A DNA stretch of 64,000 nucleotides from Orobanche coerulescens (lineage: Eukaryota > Streptophyta > Magnoliopsida > Lamiales > Orobanchaceae): assembly GCA_033398695.1 (NCBI GenBank), contig CM065814.1:15992358-16056357 (forward strand). The letters run 5' to 3'. The notes beneath the pieces were generated by a model that worked only from the letters and a program-made list of their open reading frames with translations, was not told where the DNA came from and searched no databases. The number at the start of each line of letters is the position of its first letter. Positions within the stretch are counted from its first letter, which is position 1. The position numbers and the translations under genes are program-made. Positions 43,724 through 55,181 of this stretch are shown piece after piece.

Positions 43724-45613
43724 AACCCTACGGTTTCGCCCGACCCATACTAGCAAGTATGGATCCCGGAGATTCAACAATCCTACCCGGAGGCACATCA
43801 CATACAACAAGCACACAACAATAATCGATTATCAAGACAAGCAACATTAAGCATCACAACCTCCTTTCAAAGGAGTAACGACTAACATCACATCATGTCA
43901 AATACCCACCGAACTAATATACAATTCGATACATAATCCTCGGTAAATGATTATGGTCTATTATATTCACTAAATGCGATCATAACGCCTCTCAACTTAC
44001 GAAACTAACACACATATTCCGAGAACACATCTATTCCCAAAGTATACGAATTATCATAGAAGGACAACATTTATCGAGAACATATCGATCCTTTTTAACG
44101 TTCATTAAACATTTGGATTTCGAATAAAATCATTCACCAACAATTACTCCTACGAAACATGAACGTATGGACAAGATACTTGCCTCGGATAAGAACAACA
44201 CGGAGAATCGACCGAAGTAGGTTGGCACGAACCGACTACGAACCCGTCGACTCCACCGAACGACAACCCGCAACAATAAACTACGAACAACAATCACAAT
44301 AATGAAAATGAATTCTATAGCACGACCCAAGGCCGCTGAATTCAAAGAACAAACGACGAAAGTTCAAGGGTTTCCCCCAAAAGGGCCAAGAACACGAATC
44401 GACCCGACAAAACATGGAAACGGAATTCCCAACCGAAAATCTGGATGTTCAATCCATAGGATATGTTTAACAACATCACTTAACAATAATCGGTTCATCA
44501 AAAACGGATGGAAAACTAAAACAAGAACAAATCCCCCAAAAAGTAAACTCGAAGGAAATCAAGAAATATACCTTGATTCGACGAAGAACAATGGATTAGA
44601 TGATGTTAGGATCACCTAAAGGCCCCCAAAACACCTAAGGAATGGACGAAAATTAGCCCAGGTCGCGAACCCAAGTCGCCACGTCTCAAACCCGCGGAGA
44701 AAGAAGAAGAAATGAAAAAAATGAAGATTAAAGATCACGGCCCAGCTTTTTTATATCGATGTTTTAGCGTGCGCTAATCTTACACGATTAGCGTGCGCTA
44801 TCGAGTCGCCGTAACAATCGTTACGCCAAAATGCACGATTAGCGTGCGCTACCCATCAAGAGTTAGTGTGCGCTAACGAATCCTCCAGACTACCCAAGAG
44901 CCACTGGACTCCCTCGAACTACTAGTTAGCGTGCGCTACCAAACCCGTAGCGTGCGCTAACCACAGCACTGTAGCGCGCGCTAATGACCTGCCCTTAGCG
45001 TGCGCTAATGGCCTGATTCCAGCTACTGACTTCAGACCCTGCTGTTCGATAGCGTGCGCTAAGGATATCCGTTAGCGTGCGCTAATGCACCCAGAACTAC
45101 AGCAGTAGTACTCTCAAAGCTGGTTACAACAACGGACCCCTCCGATCGAAATACCAAGATCAAGATACGCACGGAAAACCCCAGAATAAGATCATACCAA
45201 AAGTTTGAGTTACAATCAAACTCACAGGCGACCATAAAAAGGGTCGAGATAACAAATACGTATACGGACACCCACAACTTTGGGTAAATTACAAAATGGC
45301 CCAAAACGCCTGAAAATCACGATACGTGATCGAATAACCAAACCGAAGTTCACAACACGTCCAACAAAGTTAAACGGACTTACGGGAAACTCGAAACAGT
45401 AGTTTCGAACGAGATTCACAATAATCGAACTCGAGTGCGGAAAAGTCGTTAAGAAGCACGGAACTCAACAAAACAACACCGAAACGAACTCAGATGACCA
45501 AAAGTGCAGAACTAAATATTCTCAGAATGACGAAACGGTCACGAGCGAGTCGTCAAAACAGACTCCGGCCAAAAAAAGAAATTTACCGAAAATGTAAAAT
45601 CGCGGATATTACA
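43724..45613 (-). repeat. LTR of element D, left copy (truncated)
   Basis: On the minus strand it starts TGTAATATCCGC at 45613 and stops abruptly at the end of LTR C. It lacks the last part of the LTR. It carries ten palindromes (44766-45080), a GT donor (44571), a GC donor (44183) and GTATGGGTCGGGC-type sequence related to LTR B. C probably inserted here, or the join is a recombination. Confidence 0.85.
44766..45080 (-). repeat. TAGCGTGCGCTA palindrome cluster in LTR D (left copy)
   Basis: About eleven copies near 44766, 44788, 44840, 44863 (TAGTGTGCGCTA), 44927, 44948, 44973 (TAGCGCGCGCTA), 44996, 45050 and 45072. The same set recurs at 48147-48475. Confidence 0.92.
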
Positions 45614-45655
45614 TACTACCCTCCTTAAAAGAAGTTTCGTCCCGAAACTTAAAAC
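45614..45655 (-). other. Polypurine tract and hairpin of element D
   Basis: On the minus strand AAGTTTCGGGACGAAACTT and TTTTAAGGAGGGTAGTA precede the LTR start at 45613. This gives the direction of element D. Confidence 0.85.
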
Positions 45656-46759
45656 AAGTAGGGAGAAGCAATATCCCGCCAGGAAGACTCAACGAGGTAC
45701 ACAAGAAACGCGTAACTTACGCCCATCGGCGAAACGTTGCAAGCAACGCAAAGGAATATACGGCGTGAAAACACGCTCCACGACGACCAACACAACGTCG
45801 CTGATAGAGACATGATAAAATCAACAAGTGACAAGCGTCATCAAACAGATAATACAATCGAGTCGATTATCCGAACAATCACAAAACACAACGAACGAAA
45901 AATCAATATGATTGACCACCCCAACGGTACATCAATCAAAACGCGAGCCAATCGCTGAACAAATACGGAATTCCACCGCTCAAGGGTTGGAAGATCGAAA
46001 CGAGACTAATTTCCCGAACTTAAGGGAATTACGAAGGAGTCTGAACGATCAACAATTACGAAACGAGATCAACAAAAACCGAACAATCAAACGATCGAAC
46101 CACAACGATCGAGACAACAAAAATCGAATAATCATGTTCGGATCACGAAGAACAATATGGTTCAACCGAAAACTCCGAGGTTCACATCTCGACTCGAGAC
46201 AAAACATGATCCGGTGAAAACAACAAGATGGGCACTCACATAAGATCCACAGGGAAGGGAATAGCAATTGAAAAGTCACGACGACAAACGAGTTATTTCG
46301 AAACAATACCACACTCGTTCGATCAACAAAAGCAAGGGGCAGGACAAGCTCAGAAAATGTCAACGAACATAAACGAGTCGACAGAGTCGAAAATACAGAA
46401 GTTCAAAATCCGATCCACTTCGAATAAAAAAACCAGTAGAACCAAAAGATGTTACTTCCGAACAAGGTTCACAAGAATCGAACCGAACTCGGAAAAGTCA
46501 CAGCGATAACCAGATCGACCCAAAACAAGATCACACTGCTCGAACGATTTAAATCAAGTACAGAACAAGTTCAGAAAGTATCAACGAACACGAGCGAGTC
46601 GATAGACTTAAGAAAGAGGAAATGCAGAAGTCCAAAAACAGTACGGGTATTACATTCGACCTCTTATAAAAGAATTGTCGTCCCCGCAACTCATAACAAC
46701 GGAAACAAGGTAACAACACAAAAAGCAACCGAGAGAAAAATCTCCCCTGGGCCTCTCAG

Positions 46760-46935
46760 AGCCGATCCTGATATCTGTGCTGAAGCGCGAACTCCGAAAG
46801 TCTCGGTAGCCAATTCGTAAAACTGAATTATTTGTCCCTCAAGTCCGCACTTGAAATGCATTACTGACGAGAAGGACAGTTTGCACGTACATTCCCCCGG
46901 CACATCACGGTTGAAATGCCTCGGCTCGGCTTACC
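46760..46935 (-). pseudogene. gag: Degraded gag zinc-knuckle remnant of element D
   Basis: Read on the minus strand, the piece aligns by eye to the knuckle region of B's Gag (10574-10713): KCGLEGQIIQFYEL stands for CGLEGHRVQFCEM, and ECTCKLSFSSV for the first knuckle tail. Most zinc ligands are lost, including the second His and Cys. It confirms that D belongs to the same two-knuckle family. Confidence 0.6.
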
Positions 46936-47084
46936 GAAAATACAAATGCTAGATACAATGGAACATAACATCACAAAACAACAAACCGGAGATGCCAACT
47001 TGGCATAACATATCAACATATACTAAGATCACAACAACCACGGCATCATTCGACGATTACAATGGCCCGAACGATAACCAACAT

Positions 47085-48995
47085 ATCGGGCTAGCAAGCC
47101 CCGAACCTCGGAGTCCCCGCAAGAAATACCCGTATTGGATAACCCTACGGTTTCGCCCGACCCATACTAGCAAGTATGGATCCCGGAGATTCAACAATCC
47201 TACCCGGAGGCACATCACATACAACAAGCACACAACAATAATCGATTATCAAGACAAGCAACATTAAGCATCACAACCTCCTTTCAAAGGAGTAACGACT
47301 AACATCACATCATGTCAAATACCCACCGAACAAATATACAATTCGATACATAATCCTCGGCAAATGATTATGGTCTATTATATTCACTAAATGCGATCAT
47401 AACGCCTCTCAACTTACGAAACTAACACACATATTCCGAGAACACATCTATTCCCAAAGTATACGAATTATCATAGAAGGACAACATTTATCGAGAACAT
47501 ACCGATCCTTTTTAACATTCATTAAACATTTGGATTTCGAATAAAATCATTCACCAACAATTACTCCTACGAAACATGAACGTATGGACAAGATACTTGC
47601 CTCGGATAAGAACAACACGGAGAATCGACCGAAGTAGGTTGGCACGAACCGACTACGAACCCGCCGACTCCACCGAATGACAACCCGCAACAATAAACTA
47701 CGAACAACAATAACAACAATGAAAATGAATTCTATAGCACGACCCAAGGCCGCTAAATTCAAAGAACAAACGACGAAAGTTCAAGGGTTTCCCTCAAAAC
47801 GGCCAAGAACACGAATCGACCCGACAAAACATGGAAACGGAATTCCCAACCGAAAATATGGATGTTCAATCCATAGGATATGTTTAACAACATCATTTAA
47901 CAACGAAAACAAGAACAAATCCCCCAAAAAGTTAACTCGAAGGAAATCAAGAAATATACCTTGATTCGACGAAGAACAATGGATTAGATGATGTTAGGAT
48001 CACCTAAAGGCCCCGAAAACACCTTGGAATGGATGAAAATTAGCCCAGGTCGCGAACCCTAGTCGCCATGTCTCAAACCCGCGGAGGAAGAAGAAGAAAT
48101 GAAGAAAATGAAGATTAAAGATCGCTGCCCGCTTTTTATATCGATGTTTAGCGCGGCGCTAATCTTACCTGATTAGCGTGCGCTATCGAGTCGTCAGAAC
48201 AATCGTTCTGCCAATATGCACAGTTAGCGTGCGCTACCCATCAAGAGTTAGCGTGCGCTAACGAATCCTCAGAACTACCCGGAGCCACTGGACTCCTCGA
48301 ACCATCGTTAGCGTGCGCTACCAAACCCGTAGCGTGCGCTAACCACAGCACTGTAGCGCGCGCTAATGACCTGCCCTTAGCGTGCGCTAACGGCCTGATT
48401 CCAGCTACTGACTTCAGACCCTGCTGTTCGATAGCGTGCGCTAAGGATATCCCTTAGCGTGCGTTAATGCACAGAGAACTACAGCAGTAGTACTCTCAAA
48501 GCTGGTTACAACAACGGACCCCTCCGATCGAAATACCAAGATCAAGATACGCACGGAAACCCCCATAATAAGATCATACCAAGAGTTTGAGTTACAATCA
48601 AACTCACACGCGACCATAAAAAGGGTCTAGATAACAAATACGTATACGGATACCCACAACTTTGGGTAAATTACAAAATGGCCCAAAACGCCTGAAAATC
48701 ACGATACGTGATCGAATAACCAAACCGAAGTTCACAAAACGTCTAACAAAGTTAAACGGACTTACGGGAAACTCGAAACAGTAGTTTCGAACGAGATTCA
48801 CAAGAATCAAACTCGAGTGCGGAAAAGTCGTTAAGAAGCACGGAACTCAACAAAACAACACCGAAACGAACTCGGATGACAAAAAGTGCAGAACTAAATA
48901 TTCTCAGAATGACGAAACGGTCACGAGCGAGTCGTCAAAACAGACTCCGACCAAAAAAAGAAATTTACCGAAAATGTAAAATCGCGGATATTACA
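47085..48995 (-). repeat. LTR of element D, right copy (3'-truncated)
   Basis: Nearly identical to 43724-45613 and extended by about 60 bases. The LTR start TGTAATATCCGC is at 48995. By eye the identity is above 95 percent; one clear difference is a ~29-base segment at about 44480-44508 absent near 47900. The TGTTACA end is missing. Confidence 0.85.
48147..48475 (-). repeat. Palindrome cluster in LTR D (right copy)
   Basis: Counterpart of 44766-45080, with about ten TAGCGTGCGCTA-type sites. The first has become TAGCGCGGCGCTA. Confidence 0.9.
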
Positions 48996-49253
48996 TCCCG
49001 GACCGTCCAACGGCAATTCCGGGCTAGTTTTTCGACCGGATATCCAATATCTATATTTTCCAACATTCATATCATCAATATAAATTATATTTCCAAGAAA
49101 TAGAAGATTTATATTTAGACATAAACTTACGAAAAATACAACTATAACGAATGAAAAACATATACCACGATTATGACTAAAATGATTCCAAATCATTCAC
49201 TATTCAATCGAGCATTCCAAATGCCAATATCGTATATATGATCGCAAGACCTA
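48996..49253 (-). other. Leader of a minus-strand retroelement, cut by element D
   Basis: Sequence downstream of the primer site at 49254-49266 on the minus strand. LTR D begins at 48995, so D inserted here and the remainder is not visible. Confidence 0.55.
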
Positions 49254-49266
49254 GGCTCCGATACCA
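49254..49266 (-). other. Primer binding site, minus strand
   Basis: On the minus strand TGGTATCGGAGCC lies two bases after the LTR end CCCAACA. It is a Met-tRNA type site and fixes the LTR border at 49268. Confidence 0.85.
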
Positions 49267-49267
49267 C

Positions 49268-51116
49268 TGTTGGGATTCGGTGCCTCAAACGAAGGCCCAG
49301 CGGAAGCGGTAAAACGAAAATTAATTCGATCCGAATCCCTACAAGAATCGATCGAGCTGCGTATATACGAATATATAAACGAAAAATAAGAGTTGTAAGA
49401 AACTCACCCTTGAAGTCCGTTGATTAAATGGTATCCTTCTCTTGAGCTATTCCCCAAGCTTTACTTAAATTCTCTACGGTCCGAAGCACTCCAAGCACTT
49501 GAACGATCCAACGTCGAAAGCACCGCGTCTCTACTTGCCACGCGCCAGAGAAATGAACGGAATGACAATACCCGATTAACCTCTAAGGTTACGGCTAGAA
49601 TCAAGTGATGAAGCTTTGTTATTATTGCACTCTAAGTGTATAATATATATCTCTCAATGTATCTTGAATTTTCTCCAAGAAAACTCAAGAAGTGAAAATG
49701 AAGAAGATGAAGAAAAAGAACTCTTTTCTCTCTCTTTGCCAAAACTCACGATGGAATGGGGTAGGAGAAGTGAGAGTTGTCTTCCTTTATTCTACTTCCA
49801 AATCCCACACAATCCCTTTTATTCTTATTATAACAGATACCAACCAAATCAAGACTAAGACCAAGGTAAGGAATCAAGGTGGGGCTGGCCTCTAGAATAA
49901 AACGGATGAGTTCGGTTCGTTTCGGACTCCCGTGAGTCCAAACAGATAAACTCCTATTCCGTTCCGATGTATTTGTGTCGATTAATTAATCCAATTAATT
50001 AATCACATTAAATACATAATAACATAATTAATTTCTCCAAGAAATAATTATATGTATGAATTAAATTAATCACCCAGTAATTTATTTAAGTCGTTAGGCC
50101 GTAAATCAATTTTATCCAATAAATCGATTTAAACATCTAATGTTTCAAGCTAGATATCCAATATCTAATATTCATAATGAGATAATAAGCTTGATATGTC
50201 CGTCGTCAATCCTATTGCACGACTCGGTAGGTCCGTCTCAGTCAGCAATGGGAGGAACCAAAGAGTAGTAGAACAACCTAGCCAGCGTGGCGGCCTACAC
50301 TGTACCCTAACTGAGAACTAATGATGGGATCATTCAAGAACCATTCTGTCGTGAATACTAGTAAACGTATAAACCCTTCTTTCAAATGTCCCGATCAAGT
50401 TATAGGGTCACGGTCAGTCAAACCCTATCTGTACTTGACGCCATGCATGCGTTAATGCAAATCGAGATCATCGAGCTCTCGTGTATCCAATACAACTAGC
50501 TCCAATGCTTTGGCCAAAGACTTATGATCTCATCTGCCAATAACCACATAGGACATATAACCCGCTCACTAACAGGAGAAAGAATTCTATCTTGGTATTC
50601 AGTAGGACCTGCTACTTGCCCGTCAAGATGCACGTCGAGGTTGACCCCCACCTTCCGGTTTACAGGGTCGAACTACTCTAATAAAAATCTTGACGTCACA
50701 AGCACATCCGTACTAAATCCTCAAGTCGAAGGTTCACGAATACCTATCACAACCTTTCGATTCCATCATTGACTGTCCCGGAGTGAAATCCGTGTGACGA
50801 ATTGAGGGTGAGTCGGTTCGAGTGTCAAGTCTTCACATAAACTTAACACCAAGTCAAGTTTCATCGACTTGCGAACGATTAAGTATTTGAGCTATAAACC
50901 TTTCCAGTGCCGACCCCCTTATCCAATAAGGAGTGGAATATTTTGCTCTCAAATACACGGACTAGTTTCTATATGTATATTTACGAGTTAGGAATGCCAG
51001 TAACTGCCAATAAATAAAGAAATATCCATTGCCTTATATTAATGATTTACATAATTACAAGTACAATGCCCTCACTCAACATCCTCTGAGTGGCATTCGA
51101 GGGCATACTCCTAACA
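49268..51116 (-). repeat. 5' LTR of a minus-strand retroelement, probably copia (1849 bp)
   Basis: On the minus strand it begins TGTTAGGAGTATGCCC at 51116 and ends CCCAACA at 49268, with CCGCTGGG near the end as in copia LTRs. Frames inside it (for example 49616-49895) are short and unlike known proteins. No coding region of the element remains. It lies in an exon of the RPA1-like pseudogene. Confidence 0.75.
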
Positions 51117-51480
51117 ATTAAATGATACAGGCCTTAGTGTTCCTATTGTTTCTGTAGTAACAAAATTCTCAATGTCATAACTGTTTCCTTCAAATATCAA
51201 GGTCTGCAAGGAATTCCATATTGCTTGAAATACAAAGGAATGAATATGGTAATCCTAAAAATATAAATGCATACACAGTTAATAAATTCAAGATTAAACA
51301 TTGGTTATGTTAAACATTGTAGAATGTACTCCAGCATCGAGTAAAATCATATTCATACCGATAAAATTGCCATTGTTAGCGATCGGAGGCCACATGCGAG
51401 TTACATGAACTCATACCTTCCAATCCGTACTTGTGTGGTCAAGTAATTGGAGTTGGCGAAATATCTTGAATATGCTAAAC
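51117..51480 (-). pseudogene. RPA1-like (DUF223 OB-fold) gene fragment, two exons
   Basis: On the minus strand, a first segment (about 51480-51310) reads through HTSTDWK, then HVTRMWPPIANN, then NFIGMNMILLDAG. This matches the OB-fold pattern of plant replication protein A1-like proteins (dW.i.VRVtRmW...g.nmILLDe.G). A TGA lies between the DWK and TRMW pieces. After an intron with acceptor TTTTTAG (51255), exon 2 (51254-51117) gives HSFVFQAIWNSL, then FEGNSYDIENFV, then a RPV end, the following OB-fold strand set. The LTR at 51116 cuts it. RPA1-like proteins bind single-stranded DNA; in plants such genes also travel in Helitrons. Family call is from remembered patterns. Confidence 0.68.
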
Positions 51481-51609
51481 TATAACAAAAATAATTAATA
51501 TTTTGTATTACACATCGAACAAAATAAAATTGAAACAAACATTGCATATAATTCAGTAAAAGATTTATTAAACTATGCGTAAATAAATGACAATGGACAT
51601 TGTTTATGT

Positions 51610-51745
51610 TTTTAAGAGAAGAAAATATCATCCTAGCTTTTGGAAGACATTAACATACTTGATCTACGTTTTTTTTTACACAACTGCACAACAACGCCTC
51701 CTTTGGAACCTCCTTCCTCTTTGATGATACTAAAAATTGTCTCGA
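51610..51745 (-). other. Short open exon-like segment upstream of the RPA1-like piece
   Basis: The minus strand is open from about 51745 to a TAG at 51622, with about 40 residues beginning EGAFETIFSIIKEEGGSKGG and ending in a basic tail. It could be the C-terminal exon of a neighbouring gene cut by LTR G. I do not recognise it. Confidence 0.3.
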
Positions 51746-51755
51746 AAGCACCTTC

Positions 51756-54137
51756 TGTAACATCCCCAAAATCTTGGGTAGCTACAGCACTGTGGATCCC
51801 TCATGGGACCCACCAAGCTAGGTTATTCGTTTTTACCTCACAAGAACTTTTGGTAAAAATAATAATATTGGAATTGATAATAAATTTTCATCATACGAAC
51901 AGGAAAGTTGAAGTACACACGATTTTAAAATTTAATACATGCTATTTATTTCCGAAATAATTTAGAAGGAAAATTTAACTCTATCCAGTCGCCGTTCTCA
52001 AGCATGCCCCGTCCCTTTGCATTTCCAAGCCTGTATTTCTGAAGTTCCTGCAACTGGCAAGTATAACAATACCAGCCCATACCCGGGTCAGTCATAACAC
52101 ATTACAACAATATGCTCATATGTACGAATTTTGCAGTTCCAAAAGTATCAGCTAACAACACAATCACATATACATACAATAACACATAAGCACCTATCCC
52201 CAATATCCGGATAGTGCAATTTCTACCACCCCCAATATCCGGGTGCACACCCCCAATATCCGGGTGCGGAACGAACGTTCGTTATAAATTTCTCTTTGTT
52301 CTCACTGGAACGGCATAACTTTGCATCTCTTCACATTCATCATATAATACACAGATTCACAGCATTACAATGCACAACATAATCAATACACAATGAACAC
52401 ATAAAATTGCAATAATGCTAGGGTCGAGCAAGTTGAACGAACTTGCCTTGTGAGTTGTCGATAAGATGATTCCAATTAAATCTCGAGAGTTCAGCCGTCC
52501 GCTCCTAGATAAGGTATTGATCTCCTAATAATAATATGCTATTAGCATTTTGTTAAGACGTCTAAAAAATTTAATGGCTCGCCCTTTATTTTATATTTCA
52601 ACAAAATCATCGTCTAAAAATTAAATGCATTGGTAAATAGTTCTTAGATATCATCCTTGAATAATCTAAAAATATTTTCAACAATTTATAATTTAACTAT
52701 TACTTATGCTGTAATAAATCAAACAATAGTCCTTATAATTTATTTAACAAAGTATCATCGAGAATGATTTCAATTTATTAATCTCAAATATTTCCAAAGT
52801 TAATACTTAATAACTTGAGTTGAAATAGAAATCCATTTCGTCTATTTCAAATATTCCTTAGAATAATTCTAGATATTTTATATAAGAACATAAATTTATT
52901 TATTCCAGTTTAATTATTTTATAATTGCATATATATATATATATATATAATGATACTTAAAATTGCCGTTAAAAATTTAAGTATGTCATATGGGCAGCTA
53001 CGTAGTTCGATTGTTCATAATGTCTATTATCATTAAAAAAAAATTTAAGTTTAATTAACACGGAAACGAAGTTGGAAATTTTATTATTTCCAAAAATTAA
53101 AACAAAAATAAATAAATATATATATATACTTCAAGAGAAAAACGCACGAAACGGAATCGAAGAATGATTTACGGATCAAAAGTTATTCGCGATTTAAGTT
53201 ATGTTTCTGCACTTAAAATCAGTCTTGACTTGTCCATAATCACTCATTTTTACATACCTAAATGATGTCTAATATGAGATTTCAAAAACGAATATTTTAG
53301 TGTTGTATTTTATATACAAAACGCACGAATAATATATCAAAAATCTCTTACGTATTGGTAGATAATCGAACTCAAAGATAGCACCTTGATCTGGATTTCA
53401 GAAATTCACTGGGGATTTCAATCGGACAGGTTCCAGTTAGTATGTCAGGAAAGCTGGTCTGACTTGCCGGAAAACGATCCTGTATCGTCGGCAGAACAGA
53501 CTCTACTTGGAAATATAAAGATGTATATTTATAAATATTAAGTTTCTGTATATAGTTACATAAGTTGTGAGTATAAATAAATTAGAAAAATTCTGTATTT
53601 ATAGGGCACAAAACAGGTGACCAGTCAATTTGACACAGCCGCCCTACGTCACACAGCACTGGCCGAGCCACGTGCGCGGGCCCTACCGAGTCACTACTGG
53701 CAGCCATGGCCGAGCCACGTGCGCGGGCCCTAGCGAGTCACTATCGGCAGCCCCGGCCGAGCGACGTGCGTAGGTCCCGCCCGGAAGATTCCTGGTGCTC
53801 GGCAGTTGGCAGTCTCCATTAAATCGATCATAACTTTTTCGTTCGGACTCCGATTGACTCGCCGTTTGAACCATTGGAAAGCTAACTAAATTCTATACAA
53901 CATTGTTAATTTTTAGAATTTTTTTAACTTCTAAAAAATCCTTGGTGATTTTTTCAAGGTTGATACTTGTCCATGATACTTCCCAGAAAATGTCCAAATA
54001 TATATTTTAAAATTTATTATGTATTAGAATAATTCATTTAAATCAAGATATCACTTTTATAAATAATTTCACTAATTATTGTCATATAATAGTATTTACT
54101 TTATATTTTATATAATGTAAAATATTGGGATTTTACA
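51756..54137 (-). repeat. LTR G (2382 bp), Ty3 long-LTR type, minus strand
   Basis: On the minus strand it starts TGTAAAATCCC at 54137, just after a purine tract, and ends GGGGATGTTACA at 51756. It holds a GC-rich repeat (53636-53790), a GC donor AAG|GCAAGTT (52445), CCCGGATATTGGGG repeats (52195-52265), a CCCGGGT hairpin (about 52083) and a TTGCAG acceptor (52048). GTGGGTCCC...GGGATCCAC stands in for the TGGTAGATCC module. Confidence 0.82.
53636..53790 (-). repeat. Three G-box-containing repeats in LTR G
   Basis: Units of about 50-55 bases begin GGCCGAGCCACGTGCGCGGG (53662, 53708) or GGCCGAGCGACGTGCGTAGG (53755), and the first two share CCCTANCGAGTCACTA. CACGTG is the plant G-box core. They sit upstream, in LTR sense, of the transcribed part, like the clusters of other LTRs. 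Confidence 0.85.
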
Positions 54138-54165
54138 TACTCCCTCTAAAAATAAGTTTCGTCCC
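54138..54165 (-). other. Polypurine tract and hairpin before LTR G
   Basis: On the minus strand AAGTTTCGGGACGAAACTT is followed by ATTTTTAGAGGGAGTA and the LTR. Confidence 0.82.
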
Positions 54166-54494
54166 GAAACTTGGAAGAATGTTATAATCATTAAGTCATT
54201 CTCGAGTACATTTCCCAATATTCGCTGAAAAATCCTACCGGAGAACACGACGTTGCGCACCGCCGGGTTTTATCGTGGATTTTCCAACGATTAATGGATA
54301 ATGCTATTCGATTCCTTTAAAATATCAAGTACAACATCAATAAGAAGCTCATCAATTATCACTTAAATAGCAAAAACATCAAGTATAACATTAATAGCAG
54401 TAAATATACCAAGCATATTATCACATTGCGTCATTCGCGGAGCTAATAAATAGCAAAGACATCAAGTATAACATTGATAGCAGTAAATACACCA
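54166..54494 (-). other. Short internal remnant between LTRs G and H
   Basis: About 330 bases without coding. AGCAAARACATCAAGTATAACATT occurs twice (about 54368 and 54453). If G and H belong to one element, most of its inside is deleted and the primer site is gone. Confidence 0.45.
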
Positions 54495-55181
54495 TGCAAC
54501 ACCCCAAACTAGGCGGATATTACAGTGCCGTGGATCCCCGATTGGGACCCACCAGGCGAATGAAACTGATGAATTAAATAATATAATTGTAGTACCGAAC
54601 CACATTATATTACCAAACACTCCGATGAGGAGTTTAAATACAAAACACCAGGACAATACCGAATACTAGTGTATTTTATATGAAGATAAAATACACAACA
54701 CTGAATGAAACGGAGTATCCAAATGAAAATCTGCAGCGGAAAATAAATGACAACAACATGAATGACTGAAAGGATTGGGCCCCCCTACTAGTATCACTGG
54801 GACTCCTCGCTGTCAACGTTCTATCCCGTGCTTTTGCCTTGCCATGACCTGAAAACAAAATCCCCCAACGGGGTCAGTTACACAGAACAACAATCCTTAG
54901 GGGTTGAAAATACACAATCATGATATATCTTTAGTTATGAAATATCCTTAGTTATGAATTACGCTGAAGAGGAGCATCATAGTACGCCCGTAGTGTTCTA
55001 TGCAAGTGTACAAGACGGATGACCGGACACACCCGTCCCTGTACCTAATTAGTCTCACGGAGGTAATCGTTACCGTGTGCACAGTCCAATGTATCGATCC
55101 CAATACATGACCATCGCGTGCTCGACTAAAAATTCCACACATCCACACCCGGCAACGCAATATGAACCCAGAAGGTCATAT
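54495..55181 (-). repeat. LTR H, 3' portion, minus strand
   Basis: On the minus strand it ends GGGGTGTTGCA at 54495. It has GGTGGGTCCC and GGGATCCACGGC like LTR G, a CCCCGTTGGGGG hairpin (about 54866) and acceptor TTTTCAG|GT (54850). The copia element at 55182 interrupts it; the rest must lie right of the window. Confidence 0.7.

Larger units (their letters stand above)
45614..47084 (-). mobile_element. Internal region of minus-strand element D
   Basis: Between the two D LTRs lie the pre-LTR segment (45640-46653, homologous to 39620-40617 inverted), a second degraded tract/LTR-start border near 46640-46655, and a gag remnant. There is no primer site and no pol. At 47085 the right LTR copy breaks off within the LTR, so the primer-site side has been deleted. 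Confidence 0.7.

Noticed and set aside
45737..46820. Several 70-120-residue plus-strand frames in element D
   Set aside because: They are antisense to D's internal region and mirror non-coding sequence in B and C.
49616..49895. Overlapping frames with EEDEEKEL- or KMKKMKKKN-like stretches
   Set aside because: They arise from a GAAGATGAAGAAAAAGAA purine run within a minus-strand LTR; no domain.
54948..55160. 70-residue frame in LTR H
   Set aside because: LTR sequence without a recognisable domain.
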